DNA of 64,000 nucleotides from TH-plancto1 sp043777375. GTDB taxonomy: Bacteria; Planctomycetota; Planctomycetia; Planctomycetales; Planctomycetaceae. A program made the translations under genes and the position numbers. Under the pieces are notes generated by a model that was not told the DNA's origin, ran no database searches, and saw nothing but the letters and a program-made list of their open reading frames with translations. Shown here one piece after another: positions 53,791 to 62,698 of the stretch. The stretch lies in the NCBI GenBank assembly GCA_043777375.1, contig JAYWHX010000185.1, forward strand, positions 21,271-85,270, read 5' to 3'. How positions within the stretch are numbered: position 1 is the stretch's first letter; each line of letters opens with the position of its first letter.

Positions 53791-55275
53791 TTGAACGCAT
53801 TTCGATGGATCCGATGGGCTTTCCTGATTCTTGCCGGATTGCTGGTCACTTCGCTGGCTGGTGAGGCGGCTGATGGCGATATTGCTTCGCCGCAAGCCGC
53901 TTCTGTTGCGGTGGCTACGGCGAGTCAGTCTGTCGAATCGAAATCCTTGACGGGACACGACGACAAGCTCTCGATCAAGGAGTTCCAGTCTGCCAAGGGG
54001 GCGGGGCCGAACTCGATTGAACTTTTTGCAACAGTGCTGTTTGCGTTGGCGATCCTGCACACGTTTTGCGTCAAGCTGTTCGCTCATTGGGCGCACAAAT
54101 ACCCCGAAGGCTCGATCGCCGAGAACTTGCTGCACTTCCTGGCCGAGACGGAAATTGTCTTCGGAGTGTGGGCGACAGCCCTTTTTATCGGGATCGCCGC
54201 GTTCAGAGGCTCCATCTCTCACGCTGTCCGGTACATCGAAAGCTTGAACTACACCGAGCCAAAATTTGTCCTCGTCGTGATGGTCGTGGCCGCGACTCGC
54301 CCGGTGGTCTCACTGGCCGAAGGGATCATCAGCTTCTTCGCCAAGCTGTTACCGTTGCCCGAAGGGATGTCGTTCTTCCTCGCGGCGCTGTCTGTTGGTC
54401 CGTTGCTTGGATCGTTTATCACCGAACCGGCAGCGATGACGCTGTTGGCGATCGTGCTCAAACGGCGGTATTTTGATCAGGGAATCAGCAGTAAGCTGGC
54501 GTATGCCGCTCTGGGACTGCTATTCGTGAACGTCTCGATCGGCGGCACTTTGACCCACTTTGCAGCTCCGCCCGTGTTGATGGTGGCGACCAAGTGGAAC
54601 TGGGATACACCGTTCATGCTGTCCCATTTTGGCTGGCGTGCGGCTCTCAGTTGTTGCATCTCGACGAGTCTTGTTGGCTGGATCTTTCGTCAAGAGCTGA
54701 TGGTGCTGGCCCCGTCACCGAATCTGTCGGGGCGAGTGCCTGCCTGGCTGACTGGCCTGCATGTGTTGTCTCTGGCGGCAATGGTGGCTTTTGCTCACCA
54801 TCCGGATGTGTTCTTTGGGGCATTCATGATGTTCCTGGGAATGGTCCACGCGACTCGTGAGTATCAAGACCCCTTGAAGCTGAAAGAGGGCCTGCTCGTC
54901 GGATTCTTCCTGGCCGGGTTGGTCACACTGGGTAGCTTGCAGAACTACTGGCTGGAGCCCTTGATCACGAGCCTCGGCGGCTCCGCTCTCTATTTTGGAG
55001 CGACCGGCTTAACGGCGATTACTGATAATGCAGCGCTCACTTTCCTCGGTGCTCAAGTCGAAGGCATCAGCCCCGCGCTAAAGTACGCTCTCGCAGCTGG
55101 GGCTGTGACCGGGGGCGGACTGACGGTGATCGCCAACGCCCCGAACCCAGCTGGGGCAGGCATACTGCAATCTTCGAAGGTCTTCGGCGTCGAGGGCATC
55201 AGCCCAGTGGGGCTGTTGTGCGGTGCCTTGTTCCCGACACTGGTGGCGATCCTATGCTTCTGGTTCCTGCCTTAG
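53791..55275 (+). CDS. Putative Na+/H+ antiporter (PF07399-like)
   Basis: About 494 residues, with a signal-like first helix and about 12 further hydrophobic segments. Landmarks: GPNSIELFATVLFALAILHT, YPEGSIAENLLHFLAETEIV, LSVGPLLGSFITEPAAMTLL and TGLTAITDNAALTFLGAQ, with buried Asp/Asn that could carry ions. They match my recollection of the putative Na+/H+ antiporter family of planctomycetes and chlamydiae. The TTG at 53791 is favoured because AGAGG lies about 9 bases before it and it gives the first membrane helix directly. The frame runs further upstream without conservation. Confidence 0.82.
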   Translation: MNAFRWIRWAFLILAGLLVTSLAGEAADGDIASPQAASVAVATASQSVESKSLTGHDDKLSIKEFQSAKGAGPNSIELFATVLFALAILHTFCVKLFAHWAHKYPEGSIAENLLHFLAETEIVFGVWATALFIGIAAFRGSISHAVRYIESLNYTEPKFVLVVMVVAATRPVVSLAEGIISFFAKLLPLPEGMSFFLAALSVGPLLGSFITEPAAMTLLAIVLKRRYFDQGISSKLAYAALGLLFVNVSIGGTLTHFAAPPVLMVATKWNWDTPFMLSHFGWRAALSCCISTSLVGWIFRQELMVLAPSPNLSGRVPAWLTGLHVLSLAAMVAFAHHPDVFFGAFMMFLGMVHATREYQDPLKLKEGLLVGFFLAGLVTLGSLQNYWLEPLITSLGGSALYFGATGLTAITDNAALTFLGAQVEGISPALKYALAAGAVTGGGLTVIANAPNPAGAGILQSSKVFGVEGISPVGLLCGALFPTLVAILCFWFLP

Positions 55276-55301
55276 GCGATCGCAGTCGACAGCCATTCAG
55301 A

Positions 55302-55383
55302 GGGAGGGCGAAGCTCCTGCTGAGCCGCGAGTCGGAATAAACGTCTTTTCGTTCAAATGGCTCGGCACTAGTCTCGCCCTCCC
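55302..55383. repeat. GGGAGGGCGA-type imperfect inverted repeat
   Basis: The left arm (55302-55327, GGGAGGGCGAAGCTCCTGCT then GAGCCG) and the right arm (55357-55383, ending CTCGCCCTCCC) are inverted copies with several mismatches. They sit 27 bases after the antiporter stop. Confidence 0.75.
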
Positions 55384-55452
55384 GACCGGCTTTTCTTGAC
55401 CACAAATGTGACTTACAGATTTCGCTCAGGACTTGTGAACCGAAGAATTGAA

Positions 55453-55517
55453 CAGAAGGTCGCTCAGGAAGCAAAGGAATTCATCCGGAGTGTCTTTGCT
55501 TCCTTCGCGACCTTCTG
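55453..55517. repeat. CAGAAGGTCGC-type inverted repeat
   Basis: The arms at 55453-55476 and 55494-55517 pair over 24 bases with two or three mismatches (CAGAAGGTCGC.../...GCGACCTTCTG) around a 17-base loop. The length and near-perfection suggest a dispersed element rather than a plain terminator. Confidence 0.85.
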
Positions 55518-55628
55518 TCCATAATTTGATCCGGAAGTTGTTTCGGACCAGTTCACATGAGGCATGTCCGCCGTCAATTCCTTCTGGCTGAATGCTGGCA
55601 CCTGATCGCTGAAAGCTCTGGGATTCTT

Positions 55629-56273
55629 ATGCCCCACCTCCTCTCCATCCAGGTCGCCACCCCCGCCGAATACGGACGCGACGAGGCGGTCGATCCGCTG
55701 GACCAGCGGTGGTACACGAGCTTTTATAAACAGGCGGTGACTGGGCCGATTCGCGTGCTGTTTGACAGCATTGAGGGCAACGCCCAGGCCGATCTGCGGT
55801 TCCACGGCGGTGCTGATAAAGCATTACTCGCGTACTCAGCTGAGCACTACCCGCTGTGGCAAGAGGAACTCTCCTTGCCCGCTATGTCTGGTGGCGGGTT
55901 CGGCGAGAACCTCACGATCACTGGACTGGCGGAATCAGAGGTGTGCATCGGCGATCGGTACACGATCAACGACGTGATCCTGGAAGTCAGCCAGCCGCGA
56001 CAACCCTGTTGGAAGCTCGCCCGACGTTGGCGACTCCCCGACCTCCCCAAGCGGGTCGTCCGCACTAGCCGCACCGGCTGGTATCTCCGCGTTATCCAAT
56101 CCGGCACGATCGAAGCCGGGCAAGAAGTGGCACTGCTCTCTCGCCCGCACCCCGACTGGACCATCGCGCGAGCCAATCAGGTCTATTACACGAAAGGTGG
56201 GCCGACCGAACTTCGCCGAGAACTGGCGATGCTGCCGGAGCTGGCTGAGGCGTGGCGCGAAGAGTTGATGTAA
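55629..56273 (+). CDS. MOSC domain protein (YiiM-like)
   Basis: About 214 residues from the ATG at 55629. A beta-barrel MOSC protein: LRFHGGADKALLAYSAEHYP, then GGGFGENLTITGL and SQPRQPCWKLARRW with the conserved cysteine expected to hold molybdenum or sulfur. YiiM-type proteins bind the molybdenum cofactor and reduce N-hydroxylated compounds. The upstream frame to 55557 lacks conservation. It ends in a convergent gap holding a palindromic element. Confidence 0.88.
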   Translation: MPHLLSIQVATPAEYGRDEAVDPLDQRWYTSFYKQAVTGPIRVLFDSIEGNAQADLRFHGGADKALLAYSAEHYPLWQEELSLPAMSGGGFGENLTITGLAESEVCIGDRYTINDVILEVSQPRQPCWKLARRWRLPDLPKRVVRTSRTGWYLRVIQSGTIEAGQEVALLSRPHPDWTIARANQVYYTKGGPTELRRELAMLPELAEAWREELM

Positions 56274-56280
56274 CTGACAA

Positions 56281-56306
56281 TGTGGGACGGGCACAATTGC
56301 CCGTCC
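56281..56306. repeat. Palindromic element, GGACGGGCAC family
   Basis: A 26-base near-palindrome around GGGCACAATTGCCC, the fourth copy of the family also seen at 15303-15328, 15382-15407 and 31666-31691. It lies in the convergent gap between the MOSC and methyltransferase genes. Confidence 0.8.
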
Positions 56307-56342
56307 GTCTGTGAACCGTTTCACCCACTCGCCCGCTGGCTG

Positions 56343-57167
56343 CTACGGGCGGCGAAACACCAGTTCGTTGCAGCCCAGCCGGTTCGTAGTCGTCAGGTTC
56401 TGGAGCGTGAAACCCCGCTCTTGGCAGAACTTCAGCAGCTCTTCCACTTTGGCGACTTCAAACGGATAGCCGCCCAGCCAATCGATCCAGTCATAATATA
56501 TCGACATGCCACGTGTGCGGCTCGTCGTGGTCGCGCGGCCTCCGGATAACACCCATTTCACAGCGGTCCGGAGACAGAAATAGGGAATGAAGACAGCCAT
56601 CATCAACCAGCGACCGACTAGACCCGAGCAGTAGATTTGCTTGACCTTCGTCCAAAATCGCGACATCCCGCCCTCATCGTTATAGATCGCGATGAACAGC
56701 TGCCCGCCGGGCGACACTCGTTGAGTGGCCTGATCGATGGCATTCCACATTTGCCCGGTGTGATGCAACACTCCCCAGGAGTAGACGACGTCGAATTGTC
56801 CGAGTGATTTCATGAACGACTCGTCCAGCACGGACCCTTGCCGGACCGACCAGTTCGTCGCATTGGCAGAGTACCGCTTACGCAATTCTGCGGTGCAATT
56901 GACCGATTTTTGGTCGAAGTCGAACGACGTGACATCCGCGCCCAGGCGATGGGCAGCCAGCGACGACAGCCCGCTGCCAGATCCGATGTCGAGAAAGCTC
57001 TTGTGAGACAGCGACTGGGTTTGCAGCAATTGTCCCAAGGCGTCCTGCGCGATGGCAATCCGCTCGGGATTCATCAAGGACAGAAAGTTGGTCCAATTTT
57101 GTCCAAACCCAAAGCGTACCCCCGCATCGATTTCGTGCTGTGCATCTTCACTGACCATGTTTGACAT
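56343..57167 (-). CDS. Class I SAM-dependent methyltransferase
   Basis: A 274-residue methyltransferase. Motif I is FLDIGSGSGLSSLAAHRLGA (about residues 58-78), motif II VTSFDFDQKSV, and YSWGVLHHTGQMWNAID marks the catalytic side. A C-terminal basic/hydrophobic segment (about 190-225) may attach it to membranes. The substrate is unknown. The starts at residues 1 and 4 are both methionine. It lies between the MOSC gene (convergent) and a phosphatase gene upstream on the same strand. Confidence 0.82.
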   Translation of the reverse strand: MSNMVSEDAQHEIDAGVRFGFGQNWTNFLSLMNPERIAIAQDALGQLLQTQSLSHKSFLDIGSGSGLSSLAAHRLGADVTSFDFDQKSVNCTAELRKRYSANATNWSVRQGSVLDESFMKSLGQFDVVYSWGVLHHTGQMWNAIDQATQRVSPGGQLFIAIYNDEGGMSRFWTKVKQIYCSGLVGRWLMMAVFIPYFCLRTAVKWVLSGGRATTTSRTRGMSIYYDWIDWLGGYPFEVAKVEELLKFCQERGFTLQNLTTTNRLGCNELVFRRP

Positions 57168-57302
57168 CGCGAGGCGACTTCCATCCGTGAGTGGCGTATC
57201 GAATTCGGAAACGACGCAGTTTCCGGTTCATGTCTTCGGGAGCAAATCTGTTCATCAGGTCGGTGAGGATGTCTTCACTCGTCATCTTGGCGAGCGAGCG
57301 CG

Positions 57303-58112
57303 CTACCATAGCCCCAGCCAACCGGTCTTCTCCTTGACGGGCGGAGCGACTGGCCTGCGAGCGGGTGCCCTGGAAGGCCCGCTTCCCGATGTGATCACTC
57401 GTCCCTCGGGCAGCAGGACACAGCTCAGGTCGCCTTCGACCCCGCCGGTGGTATCGATCAGGATTTTGCGGTGACCGAATTTCACTTCGGGGACCGGGAC
57501 GTGGCCGGAAACAACGGTGAAGGGACAGTCTTGCGGTGTCTCGGCAAATGGAAAGGTCTTCGAACACAACCAAGACGGACGATTCAGTGTGAAGTCTCGT
57601 TGCCGCAGGATTGATCGCTGCACATTGAACGGGGCGTGTGGATCAAGCCCGGCATGCACAAAGAAGAAATCGTCATGCTCCACGCACCACGGCAACTCGG
57701 CCAGAAACCGCTGGTGGTCATCCGGCAGTTTGGCCCGTAATTGATCCAGTTCTCCGAACTCGACCCCATAGCTGGCGAAGGTCTGCTGCGAACCGTAATG
57801 GTCGATCCAGCGCTTGTCCCAGTCCGAATAGTCGGGCGTCGCAATGACCTTGAGAGCAGCTGCCATCGCGAATTCGTGATTGCCCGCGACAGCAGTGGTC
57901 CGGCTGTGTTCTTGTTGAAGTCGAAGAACCGTTTCAATCGCCGCGCGTGGGTCAGGGCCCCGGTCGACAAGGTCGCCGATGAAGACAATCCAGCGGTCTC
58001 GATAGTCGGGCAGTGCTTTCAGCTTCTGCAAGATGACGTCGAGTTTGTCCGTTTGTCCGTGAACGTCGCCGATTACTGCGACTGGTCCGTCGATCGATTT
58101 CGACATGCCCAT
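57303..58112 (-). CDS. Metallophosphatase of the PrpA/ApaH-like type
   Basis: A 269-residue phosphoesterase with the three metal motifs of protein phosphatases of the PPP family: GDVHGQ, GDLVDRGPDP and GNHEFAM, plus HAGLDP and a downstream GHVPVPE histidine. It could be a serine/threonine phosphatase or a diadenosine-tetraphosphatase. It sits 135 bases upstream of the methyltransferase gene on the same strand. Methionines at 1 and 3 make the exact start uncertain by two codons. A proline/arginine-rich tail (about 245-262) is unusual for the catalytic core. Confidence 0.85.
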   Translation of the reverse strand: MGMSKSIDGPVAVIGDVHGQTDKLDVILQKLKALPDYRDRWIVFIGDLVDRGPDPRAAIETVLRLQQEHSRTTAVAGNHEFAMAAALKVIATPDYSDWDKRWIDHYGSQQTFASYGVEFGELDQLRAKLPDDHQRFLAELPWCVEHDDFFFVHAGLDPHAPFNVQRSILRQRDFTLNRPSWLCSKTFPFAETPQDCPFTVVSGHVPVPEVKFGHRKILIDTTGGVEGDLSCVLLPEGRVITSGSGPSRAPARRPVAPPVKEKTGWLGLW

Positions 58113-58411
58113 GGCTGCTCATCCTTGCACTGGCGCGACGACCGGGAGCGCACTCCGGATCGCTGTAGTCTCTGACGGGACGAATCATAGGACCGATTGC
58201 CGATTGGGGACAAGCCGGGTCGTGCGTCACCCGTTGGCACCGACAGACTGCCCCCAACACACCTTTCCGAGAACTTCACAACCTGCTGATGCGTCATGGG
58301 TTGGTTGCGACTGATTCTTGGCAGCGTTAGCATTCCGGCATCGGCATAGCCTCATGGAGTGGGGCTGGGTTTGGCCGAATTTCCCATGTTCTCAAGGCTA
58401 CACGACTCGAC

Positions 58412-60400
58412 ATGAGCACACTCCCGATAGACATCCTCGCGGAAGCCGCCAACATCGCCCGTGGTTTGGCCATTGATGCCGTTCACAAGTGCTCATCTGG
58501 CCATTTAGGACTACCGCTGGGGGCAGCAGAGGTCGGTGCTGCACTGTTCGGGCAGGCTCTAAACTACAACCCGGCGGATCCGCTGTGGCTGAATCGAGAC
58601 CGATTTATCTTGTCGGCGGGTCATGGGAGCATGTTCCTGTACAGCTGGTTGCATCTTTCGGGTTACGAGTTGTCTCTGGAAGAAGTCAAAAACTTCCGCG
58701 TGCTGCATAGCAAGACTCCGGGCCACCCTGAGTTCGGCGAGACGGTCGGCGTCGAGGCGACGACTGGGCCGCTGGGGCAGGGCGTCGGCAATGCGGTCGG
58801 GTATGCTGTTTCGGCCAAGATGGCGGCAGCACGGTTCAATACGGCTGAACACCAGATTTTTGACCAGCACATCGTGGCTCTGGCTGGGGATGGGTGCTTA
58901 CAGGAAGGGGTCGCCTATGAGGCGGCTTCGTTCGCGGGGCACTTCCACCTAGACAATCTGATTTTGATCTATGACTCGAATGATGTGACTCTCGACGCAA
59001 TGGCGATCAAGACGCAAAGCGGCGACACAGCAGCTCGCTTCACTGCGATGGGTTGGGACGCCGTCACGATTGACGGTCATGACATTGCCGGTGTGGTCAA
59101 AGCCGTCGAACACGCCAAAGCCAACGACAACGGGCGTCCGAAGCTGATTATCGCCAAGACGCAAATCGGTCGCGGAATCCCGGAGGTCGCGGGCACAGCT
59201 GCGGGGCACGGTGAGGGGGGAGCGAAGTTCTCCGACGCAGCTCGCAAGGGACTGGGGCTGCCTGCGGAGCATTTCTACGTCTCCGAGAAAGTGAAGAAGT
59301 TCTTTGCTGACCACAAGAAGTCGCTAGCCGCAAAGTATGACGCTTGGAAGAAGACGTTTGCTGCGTGGTCAAAGGCGAACCCGGAACAGGCTCAGCTGCT
59401 GGCCGATGGCGTGGCGAAGAAGGTGTTCGCCGACCTGCTTAGCTTGATCCCCGAGTTCCCTGCCGACGCCAAGATCGCCACTCGGCAGGCGGGGAGCGAT
59501 GTGCTGCAACCGATTGCGAAGGCGATGCCGCTGTTCGTCTCGGGCAGTGCAGACCTGTACGGCTCGACGAAGAACTACATGAAGGGCGGCAAGGACTTCG
59601 AGCCGCAAAACGGCACCGGCGACGGTCGCAACATTTGGTTCGGCATCCGCGAACATGGGATGGGGGCGATCATGAATGGGATCGCCTACGACGGCATCTT
59701 CCGGGCCAGCGGGGCCACCTTTGCAGTGTTCGCCGATTACCTGCGGCCCTCGATTCGGTTGGCTGCGCTCGCTCATCTGCCCGTAATCTACATCTTCACC
59801 CATGACTCGATCGGGGTTGGGGAAGACGGTCCGACTCATCAGCCCGTTGAAACGTGTAGTGGGCTGCGGGTCATTCCTGGTCTGGATGTGATGCGGCCCG
59901 GTGATCCCGAAGAAACAGCGGGAGCATTCGCCGCGGCTCTGCTGAAGACCGATGGCCCGACTGTGATTCTGCTGACCCGGCAGAACATTCCCAATCAGAG
60001 CTCGATTCCAGTTCAGGCTCGTCGCGAAGGAGCTGCCCTCGGTGGCTACATCGCGAAGAAAGAAACCGGCAAGCTCGATACGATCCTGCTGGCGACCGGC
60101 AGCGAACTCCAACACGTCATGAAGGCCGCAGAGCAACTCGGACCGGGGACGCGAGTCGTCTCGCTCCCCTGCTTCGAGCGGTTCGACAGCCAGCCCGCGA
60201 AGTACCGCGATGAAGTCCTGCCGAAGAGTTGCAAGAGACGCATCGCCATTGAAGCGGGTGTCAGTGGGCTGTGGTGGAAGTATGTCGGCGACGAAGGGAA
60301 AATCATCGGCATCGACCGCTTCGGCATCAGTGCCCCAGGCGACACGGTGATGAAAGAACTGCACATGACTGCGGATGCCGTGGTGGCCGCAGCCAAGTAG
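58412..60400 (+). CDS. tkt: Transketolase
   Basis: A 662-residue thiamine-diphosphate enzyme of the pentose phosphate pathway, moving two-carbon units between sugar phosphates. Landmarks: HKCSSGHLGLPLGAAEVG, SAGHGSMFLYSWLH, the ThDP motif LAGDGCLQEGV ending in YDSNDVTLD, FGIREHGMGAIMNGIAY and SIGVGEDGPTHQPVE. Full-length for the family. A convincing intrinsic terminator follows at 60413-60442. Its upstream gap of 299 bases has no recognised control site. Confidence 0.96.
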   Translation: MSTLPIDILAEAANIARGLAIDAVHKCSSGHLGLPLGAAEVGAALFGQALNYNPADPLWLNRDRFILSAGHGSMFLYSWLHLSGYELSLEEVKNFRVLHSKTPGHPEFGETVGVEATTGPLGQGVGNAVGYAVSAKMAAARFNTAEHQIFDQHIVALAGDGCLQEGVAYEAASFAGHFHLDNLILIYDSNDVTLDAMAIKTQSGDTAARFTAMGWDAVTIDGHDIAGVVKAVEHAKANDNGRPKLIIAKTQIGRGIPEVAGTAAGHGEGGAKFSDAARKGLGLPAEHFYVSEKVKKFFADHKKSLAAKYDAWKKTFAAWSKANPEQAQLLADGVAKKVFADLLSLIPEFPADAKIATRQAGSDVLQPIAKAMPLFVSGSADLYGSTKNYMKGGKDFEPQNGTGDGRNIWFGIREHGMGAIMNGIAYDGIFRASGATFAVFADYLRPSIRLAALAHLPVIYIFTHDSIGVGEDGPTHQPVETCSGLRVIPGLDVMRPGDPEETAGAFAAALLKTDGPTVILLTRQNIPNQSSIPVQARREGAALGGYIAKKETGKLDTILLATGSELQHVMKAAEQLGPGTRVVSLPCFERFDSQPAKYRDEVLPKSCKRRIAIEAGVSGLWWKYVGDEGKIIGIDRFGISAPGDTVMKELHMTADAVVAAAK

Positions 60401-60412
60401 TGAGAGTTTTCG

Positions 60413-60442
60413 AAGCCCCAGGGTGCAACCTGTGGGCTTTTT
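60413..60442 (+). terminator. Intrinsic terminator after transketolase
   Basis: Stem AAGCCC-CAGG (60413-60422) pairs with CCTG-T-GGGCTT (60429-60439) around a 6-base loop, with one bulged base, and a short T-run follows to 60442. It is 12 bases after the stop codon. Confidence 0.85.
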
Positions 60443-60485
60443 CCATGCGTGCGAGGCACGCGAGAGTGATCCGAGGAGTCATTCC

Positions 60486-61481
60486 TTGATCGAATTCCGC
60501 AGCTTCCGCAACTTCGATCCGCCAGGGATTTGGAAGCTTTGGTGCGAAGGCCAGATGGGACGCGGAGCGGCCTTGCCCCGGTCGATTGATGCGTTTGAGG
60601 AGCTGAACTACGGGCAACCGTACTTCGATCCACAAGGGTTGCTGGTGGCTCTGGATGGCAGCAGTGTCGTTGGTTTGATCCACTCGGGATTTGCCGCGAC
60701 TGAGGATCGGTCTGTCCTCGATCGGACGACTGGAGTGATCTGTGCAGTGCTCGTCGCTCCTGAGTATCGTCGCCGAGGGATCGGGACAGAGCTGATTGGA
60801 CGGGCTGAAGCGTATTTACGAGGGCAGTCGGTGAGCCGGCTTTTGGCGGGGCCAGCCCGGGGGCTCGATCCGTTTTTTTTCGGGCTCTATGGCGGTTGTC
60901 GCCCATCAGGCTTTCTGCTGACGGACCCCGCCGGGCCGCCGTTTTTTGAGAAGTTGGGGTTCGCGGAAGCGGAGAAACACGGAGTCTATCAGCGAGACCT
61001 GACGATCCCACGCGATCCAACCAGCATGCGGAGCGTATCGATTCGCCGCCAAACAGAACTGGTGGCCTTGGACTCGTCCGAATCTCCGAACTGGTGGTGG
61101 TACACGCATTTGGGGCGGACGGATTCGGTTCGATATTGCTTGAAGATGAAACGGACCGGCGAGGCCATCGCGAGTGTCAGCGCCACCCCGCTGGACCACT
61201 ATGAAGATGCCTGGCAGAACCGCTCGGTGGGCATTGTCGACATGCGCGTGGCCCCTGCCTATCGGGGTCAAGGATATGGTCAAACGCTGCTGATTGAAGT
61301 CGTCCGCAAGCTGCGGCAGGATCGATTCCATCGAGCGGAGATCCACGCCCCCGAAAGCAGCCCGATGGCGATTCGAGCCCTGATCGCTGCGGGGTTTACC
61401 CGGATCGATACGGGGATCGTGTACCAAAAAAATAAAGCCGCCAAGGTCGCAGATGGCAGTGGCTGCGACGTGGGCGGCTAA
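60486..61481 (+). CDS. Protein with two GNAT acetyltransferase domains
   Basis: About 331 residues. The first GNAT domain has GVICAVLVAPEYRRRGIGTE (acetyl-CoA loop R/Q-x-x-G-x-G/A); the second, near the C-terminus, has VDMRVAPAYRGQGYGQTLL. Each is a separate acetyltransferase fold; the acceptor is unknown. A TTG at 60486 is the start because GAGGAG stands 8 bases before it; the frame before that has no domain character. It directly follows the transketolase terminator. Ending at 61481, it converges on csrA. Confidence 0.85.
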   Translation: MIEFRSFRNFDPPGIWKLWCEGQMGRGAALPRSIDAFEELNYGQPYFDPQGLLVALDGSSVVGLIHSGFAATEDRSVLDRTTGVICAVLVAPEYRRRGIGTELIGRAEAYLRGQSVSRLLAGPARGLDPFFFGLYGGCRPSGFLLTDPAGPPFFEKLGFAEAEKHGVYQRDLTIPRDPTSMRSVSIRRQTELVALDSSESPNWWWYTHLGRTDSVRYCLKMKRTGEAIASVSATPLDHYEDAWQNRSVGIVDMRVAPAYRGQGYGQTLLIEVVRKLRQDRFHRAEIHAPESSPMAIRALIAAGFTRIDTGIVYQKNKAAKVADGSGCDVGG

Positions 61482-61534
61482 TAAGATGCCTGCGGAGTGA
61501 CGGTTCGCCCCGGATGACAACCGATCAGTCCTGT

Positions 61535-61729
61535 CTACTGGCTATCTTGTGGCTCGTGATCGTGTCTTTCGCGCTGGATTGCTTGGTATACTTCCTCGCG
61601 ATGGATGGAGACATCTTTGGGAGCTTCGATACCCAGGCGAACTTTGTCCCCCTGGATGGCCACGACCATCAACGTGATCGAATCACCGATGATGATCTTT
61701 TCATCCTGCTTGCGGCTGAGCACCAACAT
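61535..61729 (-). CDS. csrA: Carbon storage regulator CsrA
   Basis: A 64-residue RNA-binding regulator: MLVLSRKQDEKIIIGDSITL, then VRLGIEAPKDVSIHREEVY. CsrA binds GGA motifs in mRNA leaders and changes translation or stability, often of genes for carbon use and motility. R and the loop residues typical of RNA binding are present. It stands on the minus strand between the GNAT and YkgJ genes. Only 53 bases separate it from the convergent GNAT stop. Confidence 0.95.
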   Translation of the reverse strand: MLVLSRKQDEKIIIGDSITLMVVAIQGDKVRLGIEAPKDVSIHREEVYQAIQRERHDHEPQDSQ

Positions 61730-61813
61730 GTCCTGAATCCTCTCGCTGCCTCATGCGTTCAACTGTCCACCTCACTGAGTTCGGACTTCGAGTGAACTGT
61801 AGGTCACGTTGCA

Positions 61814-62395
61814 ATGCGAGATTGCGACAAGAGAGAAGATGCTGCGGTCAATTGCACGGAGACGACAGAAGTGCCGAACACACCCACTCAGAACAGCGAT
61901 AAGGATCAATCGGGGACTGTCGGTCATCCCGCGCACGCCGGAGAAACTCGGCGTAACGAAGATTCCGCTGACTCAGTCCAGCCGGACACCCCGTGGTATG
62001 CGGATGGTCTGTCCTTTGAATGCTCGCAATGCGGGGACTGCTGCTCGGGAGCCCCGGGGGCTGTCTGGGTCACAGACGAAGAGCTGGCCGCTATCGCGTC
62101 GGCTCTGGGGAAACCGCTCGGGGAAGTGCGGCTGTTACATACCAAGCTGTTGGGAGGCCGGTGGAGCTTGCGAGACTATCCCAATGGAGACTGCGTCTTC
62201 CTGGATCCCCAGTCCCGTCGGTGTCAGGTCTATTCCGCGCGCCCGTCGCAGTGCAGGACTTGGCCGTTTTGGCCATCCAATATTGAGACAAAAGATTCCT
62301 GGAAAAGGACTTGCGACCGCTGCCCCGGCTCCGGTGTCGGAGTCTTGCACACACTCGATGTGATTCAAAAACAGGCATCTGCCTGTGAGATATGA
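61814..62395 (+). CDS. YkgJ family cysteine-cluster protein
   Basis: A 193-residue protein. The first 60 residues are low-complexity and charged. The cysteine cluster begins at CSQCGDCCSG, followed by GDCVFLD, CQVY, PSQCRTWPFW and a C-terminal CDRCPG. It matches the YkgJ/zinc- or iron-coordinating CxxCxxCC family, whose biochemical function is unsettled. The ATG at 61814 lies 84 bases from the divergent csrA start, so they may share a promoter region. Confidence 0.88.
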   Translation: MRDCDKREDAAVNCTETTEVPNTPTQNSDKDQSGTVGHPAHAGETRRNEDSADSVQPDTPWYADGLSFECSQCGDCCSGAPGAVWVTDEELAAIASALGKPLGEVRLLHTKLLGGRWSLRDYPNGDCVFLDPQSRRCQVYSARPSQCRTWPFWPSNIETKDSWKRTCDRCPGSGVGVLHTLDVIQKQASACEI

Positions 62396-62698
62396 AGAGA
62401 ATTGGTTTTTTGGCGGATGGATGATTCGCCAGAGAAGCTGGTCCGGTTGGGAAACCTTTGCGGATTTTTCCAGTTTTGCTGATCCTGCCGATGAAGGCTG
62501 TCCGATAGAGAATTTGGCTCGGATTGTTTCGCCGAGGAGTCCGATCGTAGGGACTCCCTGGTGGACTCCGAAACTCTCCACACACCCGCATCTTGACACT
62601 AACTCGAAGTTGGCAATACACTTGGGACACGAGTCCCAGTCCCTGGGACATCCGGTGTGTGACTGATTCGAGCGGTTCGGCTGCGGGAGAACGTCGTC
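62396..62698. other. Leader and promoter region of the HU gene
   Basis: No gene is supported in this 303-base gap. A promoter candidate is at 62593-62622. Just after it the leader has alternating GGGAC and GTCCC blocks (62624-62649) that can form alternative short hairpins. Confidence 0.55.
62593..62622 (+). promoter_or_regulatory. Candidate sigma-70-type promoter upstream of the HU gene
   Basis: TTGACA (62593-62598) and TACACT (62617-62622) are separated by 18 bases. The -35 is a full consensus match; the -10 is 4 of 6. The start codon is 77 bases downstream. This is a sequence-only suggestion. Confidence 0.45.

Larger units (their letters stand above)
55276..55628. other. 353-base gap with two inverted-repeat elements
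   Basis: Between the antiporter stop and the MOSC start there is no gene. The gap carries a GGGAGGGCGA-type inverted repeat (55302-55383) and a CAGAAGGTCGC-type inverted repeat (55453-55517). The MOSC promoter should lie in the last 110 bases; no clear boxes were identified. Confidence 0.7.

Noticed and set aside
53572..54222. A long N-terminal extension of the second PVC-type heme protein frame (to 54222).
   Set aside because: It overlaps the divergent antiporter gene, lacks family character, and the ATG at 53571 begins a clear signal peptide.
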